This document shows positions 8,722 to 17,217 of a stretch of 64,000 nt of DNA, in pieces (within the stretch, counting starts at the first letter, position 1; the number at the start of each line of letters is the position of its first letter). The stretch comes from DASVRZ01 sp038228695 (GTDB lineage: Bacteria > Verrucomicrobiota > Verrucomicrobiia > Chthoniobacterales > DASVRZ01): NCBI GenBank assembly GCA_038228695.1, contig JBBRPA010000012.1, forward strand, positions 7,903 to 71,902, given 5' to 3'. Both the position numbers and the translations under genes were made by a program. A model generated the notes under the pieces. It did no database searches. It was not told the origin of the DNA and saw only the letters and a list, made by a program, of their open reading frames with translations.

Positions 8722-10296
8722 ATGAAACTCTGGCACATCGTCGCGTTGCTAGCCCTCGTGGTTGCCGTGCCTTTCGCGCTGCGCCCCAAAATCGGCCTAA
8801 CTGCTCCGGACGCGCAGACGTTAGTCATCGTCAGTCCGCATAACGAGGCGATCCGGGCTGAGTTCACGCGAGCCTTTCAGGAACATTGCCGTCGCACCCA
8901 CCAGCTCGAGGTGGCGTTGGACTGGCGCACACCCGGCGGCACGAGCGAGATCGCGCGTTACCTAGATTCGGAATATCTCGCCGCGTTTGAATATTTCTGG
9001 ACGAAACACATCGGCAAGCCATTCACGATCGTGGAGAAAGGCGCTTTCGCCAATGGCCGGATTGCGCTTGATGACAACCCGGCCAACGACACGCCTGCGG
9101 AGGCGGCACGGCGGGCGTTTCTCGCTTCAGAAGTGAGCTGCGGGATCGATCTTTTTTTTGGGGGCGGCAGTTATGATTTTAATCAGCAGGCAGCGAAAGG
9201 CACACTCGTTAATTGTGGATTGCTTGTGCGACATCCGGAGTGGTTTGGTCCGGACGGAATCCCGCAAACGCGGGGCGGCGAGGATTACTACGATCCGCAG
9301 GGGCGCTGGTTCGGTGCGTGTCTTTCCGCGTTTGGCATTTGTTATAACACCGACTCCCTTGACCGGCTGAACCTCCCGCCGCCCGCGCAGTGGGCCGACC
9401 TCGCTAACCCGGCTTTTTTTCATCAAATCGCATTGGCTGACCCGACCAAAAGCGGCTCGATCACCAAGGCGTTCGAAATGATCATCCAGCAGCAGATTCA
9501 CGAATCGGGTGGAGCTGCCGGGATCGACGCCGGATGGATTCGCGGCCTGCAACTCATCCAGCGCATCGGGGCCAACGCCCGTTATTTCACCGACTCCGCC
9601 CCGAAAGTGCCGCTCGACGTTTCCTCCGGCGATGCGACTGCCGGGATGGCGATTGATTTTTACGGCCGCTTCCAGAGCGAGGCGGTCCGACGCCCCGATG
9701 GCAGTTCGCGCTTGATCTATCTGAACCCAGCCAACGGCACCTCGACAGGGAGCGATCCGATCGGCCTGCTCCGGGGTGCACCTCATCCGGAATTGGCGCG
9801 GGCGTTCATCGATTTCGTCCTGTCTCCGGAGGGTCAAAAACTCTGGAACTTCCGGCCCGGCACACCCGGCGGCCCGCAGCAATATGCTCTGCGCCGCCTC
9901 CCCATCCAGCCGTCACTTTACGCGGAATCCTTTCGCAAATTTCGCAGCGATCCGGATGTTCTTCCGTATTCGGACGCAGCCGCATTCGATTACCAAGCGG
10001 CGTGGACAGGCGGTCTTTTTCGGCAGATGGGGTTCATCATTCGCGCCATGGCAATTGATCCTCATGAGGAAATGCAGGCCGCTTGGGAGGCGCTCATTCA
10101 AGCTGGTTTTCCCCCGAAGGCCACTGCCCGTTTCAGCGATCTCGAAGCGGTCAGTTACGCGAAGGCCACGGGTGATCTCAAGAAGCGCCTCGGGTCACCG
10201 AACAAAATCGACGAGGTGCGCCTCGCCCGGGAGCTTTCCGGGCACTTCCGCGAGCAATACGAGGAGGCGCGCGACCTAGCGCGGGCCGGAGAATAA
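8722..10296 (+). CDS. Extracellular solute-binding protein, iron/thiamine type, membrane-anchored
   Basis: A 524-aa periplasmic binding protein of the Fbp/ThiB class. The N-terminus (MKLWHIVALLALVVAVPFAL) is a membrane segment with no clear AxA cleavage site, so it may stay anchored. The start of the mature part (TLVIVSPHNEAIRAEFTRAF) and the lobe-closing region (GICYNTDSL, ADPTKSGS, GSDPIGLLRGAPHPELARAFIDFVLSPEGQKLW) are typical. It is longer than usual (about 340 aa) owing to a C-terminal extension. It forms a two-gene unit with the upstream ATPase. Confidence 0.8.
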   Translation: MKLWHIVALLALVVAVPFALRPKIGLTAPDAQTLVIVSPHNEAIRAEFTRAFQEHCRRTHQLEVALDWRTPGGTSEIARYLDSEYLAAFEYFWTKHIGKPFTIVEKGAFANGRIALDDNPANDTPAEAARRAFLASEVSCGIDLFFGGGSYDFNQQAAKGTLVNCGLLVRHPEWFGPDGIPQTRGGEDYYDPQGRWFGACLSAFGICYNTDSLDRLNLPPPAQWADLANPAFFHQIALADPTKSGSITKAFEMIIQQQIHESGGAAGIDAGWIRGLQLIQRIGANARYFTDSAPKVPLDVSSGDATAGMAIDFYGRFQSEAVRRPDGSSRLIYLNPANGTSTGSDPIGLLRGAPHPELARAFIDFVLSPEGQKLWNFRPGTPGGPQQYALRRLPIQPSLYAESFRKFRSDPDVLPYSDAAAFDYQAAWTGGLFRQMGFIIRAMAIDPHEEMQAAWEALIQAGFPPKATARFSDLEAVSYAKATGDLKKRLGSPNKIDEVRLARELSGHFREQYEEARDLARAGE

Positions 10297-10304
10297 TTCA
10301 CACA

Positions 10305-10322
10305 TTCGGCACTTGCGCCGAA
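10305..10322. terminator. Hairpin after the binding-protein gene
   Basis: Six-base arms (ttcggc / gccgaa) with a six-base loop start nine bases after the stop. No T run follows, so this is at best a weak terminator. Confidence 0.3.
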
Positions 10323-10354
10323 CCCTTCTCCCCGTCACTATACGCCACCCAAAT

Positions 10355-10777
10355 ATGGAATTACTCGTAGCTACCCTCTGTGACAACGCCTCGGAAAGCC
10401 AAGGCAAACTCAACATCACCGGCGCCTTTGACGCCATCATCGCTCAAAGCTTCCCCGCTGGCTTCAGCTTCACGCTCGCCCTGCGCTTCAGCTTTAATGC
10501 TGGCGACCACGGCGAACACCGCTTCTCGATCCGACTCGAGGAAGAGGGCGGTGAGCCGAACACCCAGCCGCCAACCGAATCGACCATGAACGTCAATATG
10601 CCTCCTGGCACGACCGGATTCTCGACTCAGAATATGATCACCCCATTACAGGGCAGCATCAAAAAAACGGGCATCTACCGCTTCGACGTCCACTTTGACG
10701 ACGAGATTCTCGCACGCGTTCCGCTGCGTGTCGTCGCGCAGGACGAAGTGACGCTGCCGGCTCTCGCCGCCGTCTAA
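10355..10777 (+). CDS. DUF6941-like small protein, unknown function
   Basis: A 140-aa product beginning MELLVATLCDNASESQGKLNITGAFDAI, which resembles the DUF6941 family (short proteins with the pattern GKLNIxGxFD and a beta-rich body). ATG 10355 is preferred over an upstream in-frame start at 10313, which would add 14 residues unlike the family. It has no signal peptide and is probably cytoplasmic. The gene converges with tsaC, the two ends overlapping by four bases. Confidence 0.65.
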   Translation: MELLVATLCDNASESQGKLNITGAFDAIIAQSFPAGFSFTLALRFSFNAGDHGEHRFSIRLEEEGGEPNTQPPTESTMNVNMPPGTTGFSTQNMITPLQGSIKKTGIYRFDVHFDDEILARVPLRVVAQDEVTLPALAAV

Positions 10778-11739
10778 CCAACGGCCTCCGCCGCCGCCCG
10801 GGTCAACCGGTCCATGATCGCCCGTCCGAGGCCTTCGCACGGAATTTTCTCCGCGTAAATCCTCGTCACGGGCGCGTCATCGAGCCGGTGCATTGCCGCG
10901 AACAATCTCGCCGCCGCCTCGACCAGATCACCCGTCGGAGAAAGCGTTTCGACCGCGGTAAATCCTGCGGGAACCGATCGGAAAGCCAAAAATCCGCACC
11001 CCGCCCGCGTCGGCACATCGTCCGCCGAAACGACGAGGACGAGCGCCCGACGTGGTGCGTAATGCGACGCAAGCTGCCCCGGAGCGGCTGCGCGTTCACC
11101 CCCATGTCCAACCGGGGCAAAGGCGCGCAATTCCTCCCTCGAAACTGGGCCCTCGCGGAGCAATTCCAGTCGCCCATCCACCACCTGCACAATCGTGGAC
11201 TCGAGTCCGTGACGACACGGCCCGCCATCGAGCACGAGGGGAATGCGGCCTCCCAAACCCGCGACCACGTGCCGCGCCTCCGTCGGGCTGATCCGGCCAA
11301 ACGGATTCGCGCTGGGTGCAGCGAGCGGCCCCCCAAAGCTCTTCAACACCGCCTGAAAGACCGGATGCGCCGGAACCCGCACCGCCACGAGCGGACTGCC
11401 TGCCGTGACCAAATCGGAAACGATCGCGCGTTTGGGTAGCAGCAAAGTCAGCGGGCCGGGCCAGAACTTCGCTGCCAACTGCGCCACGAGGGGATCAGCA
11501 CAGTCCGCAACCGTTTGGGCCATTGCCCAGTCCGCCACATGGACAATGAGCGGGTCGAAGCGGGGTCGATCCTTGGCCTCGAAAATCCGGGCGACCGCCG
11601 TGGGATTTAGCGCGTCACCAGCAAGGCCGTAAACCGTCTCGGTCGGGAGCGCGACGACCTTGCCTTGGCGCAAGCATTCCGCAGCCTCTGCGACGGGCGC
11701 TGCGTCTCCCGCAGCTACCTCCAGCACGCGCGTTTCCAT
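10774..11739 (-). CDS. tsaC: Threonylcarbamoyl-AMP synthase (Sua5/YwlC type)
   Basis: It makes L-threonylcarbamoyl-AMP from threonine, bicarbonate and ATP, the first step of the t6A37 tRNA modification. The N-terminal YrdC-like domain shows QGKVVALPTETVYGLAGDA, KDRPRFDPLIVHV, WPGPLTLLL and the SAN loop in APSANPFGRISPT. The C-terminal third (from about residue 205, APGQLASHYAPR) is the Sua5 domain, so this is the long Sua5/YwlC form (321 aa). Its ATG follows the purE stop without a gap (TAA-ATG), so the two genes are one transcription unit. Confidence 0.92.
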   Translation of the reverse strand: METRVLEVAAGDAAPVAEAAECLRQGKVVALPTETVYGLAGDALNPTAVARIFEAKDRPRFDPLIVHVADWAMAQTVADCADPLVAQLAAKFWPGPLTLLLPKRAIVSDLVTAGSPLVAVRVPAHPVFQAVLKSFGGPLAAPSANPFGRISPTEARHVVAGLGGRIPLVLDGGPCRHGLESTIVQVVDGRLELLREGPVSREELRAFAPVGHGGERAAAPGQLASHYAPRRALVLVVSADDVPTRAGCGFLAFRSVPAGFTAVETLSPTGDLVEAAARLFAAMHRLDDAPVTRIYAEKIPCEGLGRAIMDRLTRAAAEAVG

Positions 11740-12240
11740 TTACGGTTGCGGAAGTTCTTGCTCGAGGACGGCCTTAGTTTGCCGGGCACGAAACTCCTCC
11801 AAACGCGCCGCCAACTTCTCATCGGTGCGAGCCAGCAGGGCGACCGCAAAAAGCGCCGCATTCACCGCCCCAGCGCGGCCGATGGCGAACGTCGCCACCG
11901 GTACGCCGGCCGGCATTTGCACGATTGAAAGCAGGGAATCGACCCCGCGCAAAACCGCGCTTTCGACTGGCACCCCGAGCACCGGCACGGTGGTGTGGGC
12001 AGCGAGCATCCCGGGAAGATGTGCCGCGCCGCCCGCTCCAGCAATGATCGCAGCAAATCCGTTTCCGGCCGCGCCTTTGGCGAATTCCGCCAATAAATCC
12101 GGCGTGCGATGGGCCGATACCACCTGACTATGCACTTCCACCCCCAGTGAGCGGAGCTGTTCGACAGCGTGCCGAAGGGTTTCCCAATCCGATTGTGAAC
12201 CCATCAACACCGCAATTTTGTTTCTGAGGGAATTTTCCAT
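11740..12240 (-). CDS. purE: N5-carboxyaminoimidazole ribonucleotide mutase PurE
   Basis: Class I PurE converts N5-CAIR to CAIR in purine synthesis. Diagnostic motifs are LMGSQSDWETL, the catalytic SAHRTP, and GAGGAAHLPGM; the size (166 aa) is normal. ATG 12240 (MENSLRNKIAVLMG) matches the usual N-terminus; ATG 12252 would add four residues. No purK is adjacent. It leads into tsaC directly and is divergent from cspA, so 12241-12319 holds both promoters. Confidence 0.93.
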   Translation of the reverse strand: MENSLRNKIAVLMGSQSDWETLRHAVEQLRSLGVEVHSQVVSAHRTPDLLAEFAKGAAGNGFAAIIAGAGGAAHLPGMLAAHTTVPVLGVPVESAVLRGVDSLLSIVQMPAGVPVATFAIGRAGAVNAALFAVALLARTDEKLAARLEEFRARQTKAVLEQELPQP

Positions 12241-12319
12241 TTCTGAACGCATCTAACGATGATGTCAGGTCGTAACACCAATTTGAAGCAGTTACCATCC
12301 AATCAGAATTCTACGTCTT

Positions 12320-12526
12320 ATGCCAACAGGAACAGTTAAGTGGTTTAACGAAAAAAAAGGTTTCGGATTTATCGTCAATCCCGAATTCAAAGAGGACATT
12401 TTTGTTCACTTCAGCGAGATCAAAACCGAGGGCTTTAAAACGTTGCAGGAAGGTGAGCAGGTGGATTACGAGGTCATCCAAGATGGCAAGGGCGCAAAAG
12501 CTCGCAATGTGCAGCGACAGGCTTAA
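12320..12526 (+). CDS. Cold-shock-domain protein
   Basis: A 68-aa single cold-shock domain with both RNA-binding motifs: KGFGFI (RNP1, residues 13-18) and DIFVHF (RNP2). It begins MPTGTVKWFNEKKGFGF. Such proteins bind single-stranded nucleic acid and act as RNA chaperones or transcription antiterminators. The aroK gene follows after 11 bases across a GC hairpin. Confidence 0.93.
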   Translation: MPTGTVKWFNEKKGFGFIVNPEFKEDIFVHFSEIKTEGFKTLQEGEQVDYEVIQDGKGAKARNVQRQA

Positions 12527-12531
12527 CCTCT

Positions 12532-12549
12532 CGGGGCATGGAGGCCCCG
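12532..12549 (+). promoter_or_regulatory. GC hairpin whose loop holds the aroK start codon
   Basis: cggggc (12532-12537) pairs with gccccg (12544-12549), and the six-base loop is atggag, so the aroK ATG sits at the tip. It could be a cspA terminator or attenuator, a translational control element, or both. A competing pairing, cctc (12527-12530) with gagg (12541-12544), is also visible. No Shine-Dalgarno precedes aroK. Confidence 0.45.
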
Positions 12550-13074
12550 CCCGCACATAACTTGGTTCTCGTCGGTTTCATGGGAACCGGCAAAAGCTCT
12601 CTCGCTCGGATACTGGCTCAAAAAACGGGCTGTCCGCTGCTCGATACCGACGCGGAGATCGAAAAACAATGTAGTCAGCCGCCATCGGAAATTTTCCGCG
12701 AGAAAGGCGAAGCGCATTTTCGTGACCTAGAAACCGCACTCCTGAAAAGTCTCGCCGGGAAAAGTGGCCTGATCATTTCCACCGGGGGCGGGATGGTTAT
12801 CCGCGAGGAGAACCGCCGACTCCTGCGCGAGCTTGGGTTGGTCGTCTGGCTGCACGCAGAGGAGGAGGTCGTTTACAATCGCGTCTCCCGTAACAACCGG
12901 AGGCCACTCTTGCAAACGGCCAACCCGCGCGCCACTATGCGACAGCTTTTTGCCCTACGCGAACCGTGGTATCGCGAGGTAGCGCACCTGCAAATTGACA
13001 CAGGAAAAATGAGTCACGGGAAGGCCGTTAGCGCCGTCCTACTTGCCGCTGGCTGGGAATGCAAACCGGCTTGA
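12538..13074 (+). CDS. aroK: Shikimate kinase
   Basis: It phosphorylates shikimate at O3 in aromatic amino acid synthesis. The P-loop is GFMGTGKSS; the shikimate-binding residues are in LLDTDAEIE, FREKGEAHFRDLE and STGGGMV; the lid and adenine segment is RNNRRPLL. The length of 178 aa is normal. The ATG is fixed by the conserved start of the fold and lies in a hairpin loop. The 3' end overlaps queG by 16 bases. Confidence 0.92.
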   Translation: MEAPPAHNLVLVGFMGTGKSSLARILAQKTGCPLLDTDAEIEKQCSQPPSEIFREKGEAHFRDLETALLKSLAGKSGLIISTGGGMVIREENRRLLRELGLVVWLHAEEEVVYNRVSRNNRRPLLQTANPRATMRQLFALREPWYREVAHLQIDTGKMSHGKAVSAVLLAAGWECKPA

Positions 13075-14096
13075 AAAACGAACTAGTCGAACGCGCAGAG
13101 CGACTCGGCTTCGCCCTTTGTCGGGTGACCACCGCCGAGGCACCGCCCCATTTTCCGGAGTTTCGCGAATGGCTCGACGACGGGCGGCATGCCACGATGG
13201 ATTGGCTGGAGCGGGGCGCGGAGAAGCGCGGTCATCCCGAAATCGTCCTCCCCGGAGTGCGATCGATCGTGGTGCTCGCAACCAATTACTATCAGGGCAA
13301 TATCGAGCCACGGGAGTTCGGAAAAATCGCTCGCTACGCTTGGGGCTTGGACTACCACGACGTGATCGAGCCGAAGCTGCGGGAATTGTCCACATTTCTC
13401 AAAGGGCACGGCGGACAGCAGAAATTTTACACGGACACCGGACCCATTCTGGAGCGGGATTTCGCCGCCCGCGCTGGCATTGGCTGGCAAGGGAAAAGCA
13501 CCATGGTTCTCAACTCCGAACTGGGCACCTGGTTTTTTCTTTCCGTTATCCTAACCACGCTCGACATCGCCCCCGACCTACCGGCACGACACCATTGCGG
13601 ATCGTGCACCCGCTGCATCACCGCGTGCCCGACCGGGGCGATCACCGCGCCCCACAAACTCGACGCACGGCGCTGCATCTCCTATCTAACCATCGAGCAC
13701 AAAGGTAGCATTCCAGACGAATTCCGTCGTGCCATCGGCGACCGCCTTTACGGATGCGACGACTGCCTGACCGCCTGCCCGTGGAATCGCTTCGCAAAAA
13801 CATCGAGCGAAATTGCTTTCCACGCCACCGCCGCCATGCGCGAACCTGCGCTGCGCGACTACTTAGAATGGGACGACGAAACCTTTCGCACTCACTTCAA
13901 ATCGTCGCCGATCAAGCGCATCAAACGCCGCGGCTTCCTGCGTAACGTCTGCGTCGTCCTCGGTAACATTGGCACCGACGACGACCTGCCCGCGCTGCAC
14001 AAAGCCGCGCTCGATCCCGAACCGCTCATCGCCGAGCACGCAGCGTGGGCGATCGAGGAAATTTCCACTCGCGCTGCCGCGCAAATCAGAAGCTAA
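13059..14096 (+). CDS. queG: Epoxyqueuosine reductase QueG
   Basis: It reduces epoxyqueuosine to queuosine in tRNA, using cobalamin and two 4Fe-4S clusters. The cluster motifs are CGSCTRCITACP and CDDCLTACP at about residues 180-240. Upstream are the conserved GIGWQGKSTM and KYFYTDTGP-like segments (QKFYTDTGPILERDFAARAG). A HEAT-like repeat tail (LPALHKAALDPEPLIAEHAAWAIEEI) recognises tRNA in this family. It overlaps the aroK end. gluQ, which acts on queuosine in tRNA-Asp, is also in this window. Confidence 0.93.
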   Translation: MQTGLKNELVERAERLGFALCRVTTAEAPPHFPEFREWLDDGRHATMDWLERGAEKRGHPEIVLPGVRSIVVLATNYYQGNIEPREFGKIARYAWGLDYHDVIEPKLRELSTFLKGHGGQQKFYTDTGPILERDFAARAGIGWQGKSTMVLNSELGTWFFLSVILTTLDIAPDLPARHHCGSCTRCITACPTGAITAPHKLDARRCISYLTIEHKGSIPDEFRRAIGDRLYGCDDCLTACPWNRFAKTSSEIAFHATAAMREPALRDYLEWDDETFRTHFKSSPIKRIKRRGFLRNVCVVLGNIGTDDDLPALHKAALDPEPLIAEHAAWAIEEISTRAAAQIRS

Positions 14097-14184
14097 TCTG
14101 TCACCGGCAAGTTTTGGAATCCTGAAAACAGGCGTTCTAAAATAATGATGAAATCGTCCACACAAAAACCGGGATGTTCCCCGC

Positions 14185-14270
14185 TTAGACCCATCGTCGA
14201 AAGTTTCCTGCAATTATTTTAACCACGAATGGACGCGAAGTGACACGAATAGGGGATCAAGGAGTCGCTA
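14185..14270. repeat. Dispersed repeat, copy 1
   Basis: These 86 bases align with 63721-63808 at nearly full length with a few mismatches and a two-base gap. Shared blocks include cccatcgtcgaaagtttcc, cgcgaagtgacacga and aggggatcaaggagtc. Both copies are intergenic. Confidence 0.85.
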
Positions 14271-14309
14271 GGGCGTTTGATTCGTGTCCATTGGTGTCCA
14301 TTGGTGGTT
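14221..14309. repeat. Long imperfect inverted repeat with 10-base tandem repeat
   Basis: Bases 14221-14250 are complementary to 14280-14309 at about 25 of 30 positions, around a 29-base loop. The right arm contains gtgtccattg twice in tandem (14284-14303). The RNA would form a large hairpin. This resembles a REP-like or miniature mobile sequence. Confidence 0.6.
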
Positions 14310-14599
14310 TCTTCCAAGTCTTTGTTTTTGCAGGTTAATTTCGAGAATGGGTCTACTAAGGAAATAACGGGTGGATGGGGCTTCTGGTTACAGTGCTAGA
14401 AAGCAAAACAGCCTTGGCGAGCACGGAGGCGCGATGCGGTGGATAAGGGCGGTCCGGGAGAGTTCACCTGGGAAACGGAGGGCATTTAGGATTGCTCGGA
14501 CATCTCCGCGCTTTCTTCTGCGAGACGTGTCTCGCGGAAAAAAACGGCAACATGTTGCCGCTCTCCACATTCGTAATTCCCCCGCTCCCTGAAGAAAAA

Positions 14600-15583
14600 C
14601 TAGGTGGCTTCTTCCACTTCCGGCACCTGCCACTCGCAGTATTGCTTGCTGAGGGCGGCGGCAATGTCGCCGAGACGGAGCTGGATGCGGTCGAGGTATT
14701 GGTGAAGGCCGAATTTGAAAATCTCGTCGATCGAGACGTAGCCGAGGTCGGCGTGGAGGCGCCCGGAGAGTTGCTCGAGTTCGTTTTCAAAATGGCCGCG
14801 AGGTCCACCCGAGATGCGGTGGATGGCGCGATCGAGTTGGTTCACGCAGTAGTTAATCGAGCGGGGAAATTTCGCATCGGTAATGAGAAATTTGGCGACT
14901 TTCCACGGGGCGACTTGGTCCACGTAAAGTTTCCGGTAGGCTTCCAACCCGCTGCAGGAGCGCAGCACGCCCATCCAGTGGACGGTATCGACGTTGCCCC
15001 CGACCTGCTCGCCACTGGGCAGAAGGATATGATATTTCATGTCGAGCAAGCGCGAAGTGCGATCGGCGCGTTCGAGGAAGCGGCCGACTTGGCCGAAATA
15101 CCAACCCTCTCCATGGGTCATAGTGGAGTCGGTGGTGCCTTGGAAAAGATGAGAGCCTTCGACGATGTAATTGAAGAATTCGTAGGAGCTGTTGCGAAAG
15201 AGTTTGCGGGCGTCGTCGGAGCGGATGAAGAGATAAAGCCGGTTAAGGACTTCCCACATTTCGCTAGAGATTTGCTCGCGAACAGTGCGCGCGTTTTCGC
15301 GGGCGTAAGCGATGCAGGAGTAAATCGAGTTGGGATTTTTTCGCTCGAAGGTAACAAAATCGACCACGTTGTCGCCGGTCAGTTCGGGGTAAAGTTTTTC
15401 AAACAGCTCGTGGTCTTCCAACGTGCTGAGGATTGGGCTCCAGTGTTTGTCCGTGGCTCCCTGGCCGTGCATCTCGAAATCGAGCATGACCTGGATGTTG
15501 ACGTCTAACATACGGGCGTTGCTCTCCGCCCGTTCGATATAGCGGTTCATCCAGTAAATGGCTTCGGCGACGCGGCTGAGCAT
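14600..15583 (-). CDS. Alpha-E domain protein (DUF403)
   Basis: A 327-aa all-helical alpha-E protein with the family start MLSRVAEAIYWMNRYIERAE and a second similar segment, WYFGQVGRFLERADRTSRLLDM. Family members are found beside circularly permuted ATP-grasp proteins and usually a transglutaminase, and are thought to work in peptide modification or ligation. Here the ATP-grasp gene is six bases upstream, but no transglutaminase gene is nearby. Biochemical function is unknown. Confidence 0.85.
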   Translation of the reverse strand: MLSRVAEAIYWMNRYIERAESNARMLDVNIQVMLDFEMHGQGATDKHWSPILSTLEDHELFEKLYPELTGDNVVDFVTFERKNPNSIYSCIAYARENARTVREQISSEMWEVLNRLYLFIRSDDARKLFRNSSYEFFNYIVEGSHLFQGTTDSTMTHGEGWYFGQVGRFLERADRTSRLLDMKYHILLPSGEQVGGNVDTVHWMGVLRSCSGLEAYRKLYVDQVAPWKVAKFLITDAKFPRSINYCVNQLDRAIHRISGGPRGHFENELEQLSGRLHADLGYVSIDEIFKFGLHQYLDRIQLRLGDIAAALSKQYCEWQVPEVEEAT

Positions 15584-15589
15584 AAAAGG

Positions 15590-17071
15590 TTAGGAAAGGC
15601 TTTGGGTTTGAGTTTGGTCGGGGGCAGGCTCCTCGGCGTCGAGCACCCAGGTGTCTTTGCTGCCGCCGCCTTGCGAGCTGTTGACGACGAGTGAGCCTTT
15701 GCGGAGGGCGACGCGGGTCAGCCCGCCGGGAACGATGCTGACTTTTTCGCCAAACAAAACGTAGGGCCGCAGGTCGATGTGGCGACCTTCGATGCCGTTG
15801 TCGCAATGGGACGGGGAGCGGGAAAGCTGAATGACGGGCTGGGCGACATAGTTGCGCGGGTTAGCTTTGATCGCTGCGCGGAATTGGTCGCATTGTTCCT
15901 TGGTCGAGTGCGGTCCGATGAGCATGCCGTAGCCGCCGCTTTCGTTGGCGGATTTGACGACCAAATTTTCGATGTTTTCGAGGACGTAATTACGGTCGGA
16001 TTCGTTGCCGGTGAGGTAGGTGGGGACGTTCGGCAGGATGGGCTCCTCGGAGAGATAGAAACGGATCATGTCGGGCACGTAATAGTAAGTGACCTTGTCG
16101 TCGGCGACGCCGGTGCCGATGGCGTTGGCGAGGGAGACGCGGCCTTTCCGGCAGGCCTCGACGATGCCGGGAACGCCGAGCACAGAATCTTTGCGGAAGA
16201 CGGTGGGGTCGAGGAAATCGTCGTCGATCCGGCGGTAGATGACATCCACGCGCTTGAGGCCCTGAGTCGTTTTCATGAAGACTTCGGAGCCTTGCACGAT
16301 AAGATCTTGGCCGACGACGATCTCGATGCCCATGGAGCGAGCGAGGAAGCTGTGCTCGAAGTAGGCGGAGTTGTAGATGCCGGGTGTGAGCAGCGCGATC
16401 GTAGGATCGGGATTTCCATCGGGCGCAATGTAGCGAAGGAGATTAAGCAGGTCTTGGCAGTAGCCATCGACTGGACGCACCGGATAGCGCGAGAAAAGTT
16501 TCGGAAAAACGCGCTTCATAGCCTGCCGCCCTTCGAGGACGTAGGAAACGCCGGACGGGCAGCGACCATTATCCTCGAGCACGAAATATTCGCCGCGATT
16601 GTCCCGGATCAGATCCGTTCCGCAGATGTGGATGTAGATGTCCTTGGGAACATCGATACCCATGAATTCAGGGCGGAAATGGACCGCGCTCTCCACGACA
16701 TCGCGCGGGACGATGCCTTCCTTGATGATGCGTTGGTCGTGGTAAACGTCGTGCAGAAACATGTTCAGCGCCCGAAGACGCTGCTCCAGTCCGCGTTCCA
16801 CATGCGCCCATTCATTGGCCGGAATAATCCGCGGAATAAGGTCAAACGGGAAGATGCGCTCCGTGCCCTCGTCGTTGTTATAAACGGTAAAAGTGACGCC
16901 TTGGGTTAGAAACGATTTTTCGGCTACCCGCATTTTCCGCTGGAGATCGTCAGGTCCCAACTCCTCGAAACGGGACATCAGCGCTTGATAATGAGGCCGG
17001 ACTTTCCCGGGTGCCTCAAACATCTCGTCGTAAAACCCGTCCAGTTCGTAATTGGAGAAAAAATTTCCCAT
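15590..17071 (-). CDS. Circularly permuted ATP-grasp protein (DUF404/DUF407)
   Basis: A 493-aa ATP-grasp ligase-like protein. Its segments include GVTFTVYNDDEGTERIFPFD-like sequence, DLIRDNRGEYFVLEDNGRCPSGVSYVLE (metal-binding acidic and Asn residues), and NLVVKSANESGGYGMLIGPHS, the ATP-binding Lys and Gly-rich loop. Start 17071 (MGNFFSNYELDGFYDEMFE) fits the family; an in-frame ATG at 17110 adds 13 residues. The C-terminus is Gln/Thr-rich. It pairs with the alpha-E gene and probably ligates an amino acid or peptide; the substrate is unknown. Confidence 0.87.
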   Translation of the reverse strand: MGNFFSNYELDGFYDEMFEAPGKVRPHYQALMSRFEELGPDDLQRKMRVAEKSFLTQGVTFTVYNNDEGTERIFPFDLIPRIIPANEWAHVERGLEQRLRALNMFLHDVYHDQRIIKEGIVPRDVVESAVHFRPEFMGIDVPKDIYIHICGTDLIRDNRGEYFVLEDNGRCPSGVSYVLEGRQAMKRVFPKLFSRYPVRPVDGYCQDLLNLLRYIAPDGNPDPTIALLTPGIYNSAYFEHSFLARSMGIEIVVGQDLIVQGSEVFMKTTQGLKRVDVIYRRIDDDFLDPTVFRKDSVLGVPGIVEACRKGRVSLANAIGTGVADDKVTYYYVPDMIRFYLSEEPILPNVPTYLTGNESDRNYVLENIENLVVKSANESGGYGMLIGPHSTKEQCDQFRAAIKANPRNYVAQPVIQLSRSPSHCDNGIEGRHIDLRPYVLFGEKVSIVPGGLTRVALRKGSLVVNSSQGGGSKDTWVLDAEEPAPDQTQTQSLS

Positions 17072-17217
17072 TGCGCTGGCTAGATTTATCCACCCTCCCA
17101 AAGGTGGCAACGAAAAAGTCAGGCCGCCGGCAGAATGTTCGGATAGTTATAAAATCAACGGTCTAGGAACTTGCTAGAGACAAACTCTGGGTGACATGAT
17201 AAACACCAAACGTAATC

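Larger units (their letters stand above)
14097..14599. other. 503-base intergenic region with dispersed repeats
   Basis: This gap between queG and the alpha-E gene holds an 86-base dispersed repeat, a long imperfect inverted repeat and a 10-base tandem repeat (listed separately). The segment 14340-14599 shows only short, unconvincing frames. Confidence 0.6.

Noticed and set aside
14492..15508. 338-aa plus-strand frame opposite the alpha-E gene
   Set aside because: Antisense shadow of a well-supported family member.
15779..16909. 376-aa plus-strand frame opposite the ATP-grasp gene
   Set aside because: Antisense shadow; repetitive Val/Asp/Glu/Gly composition with no motif.
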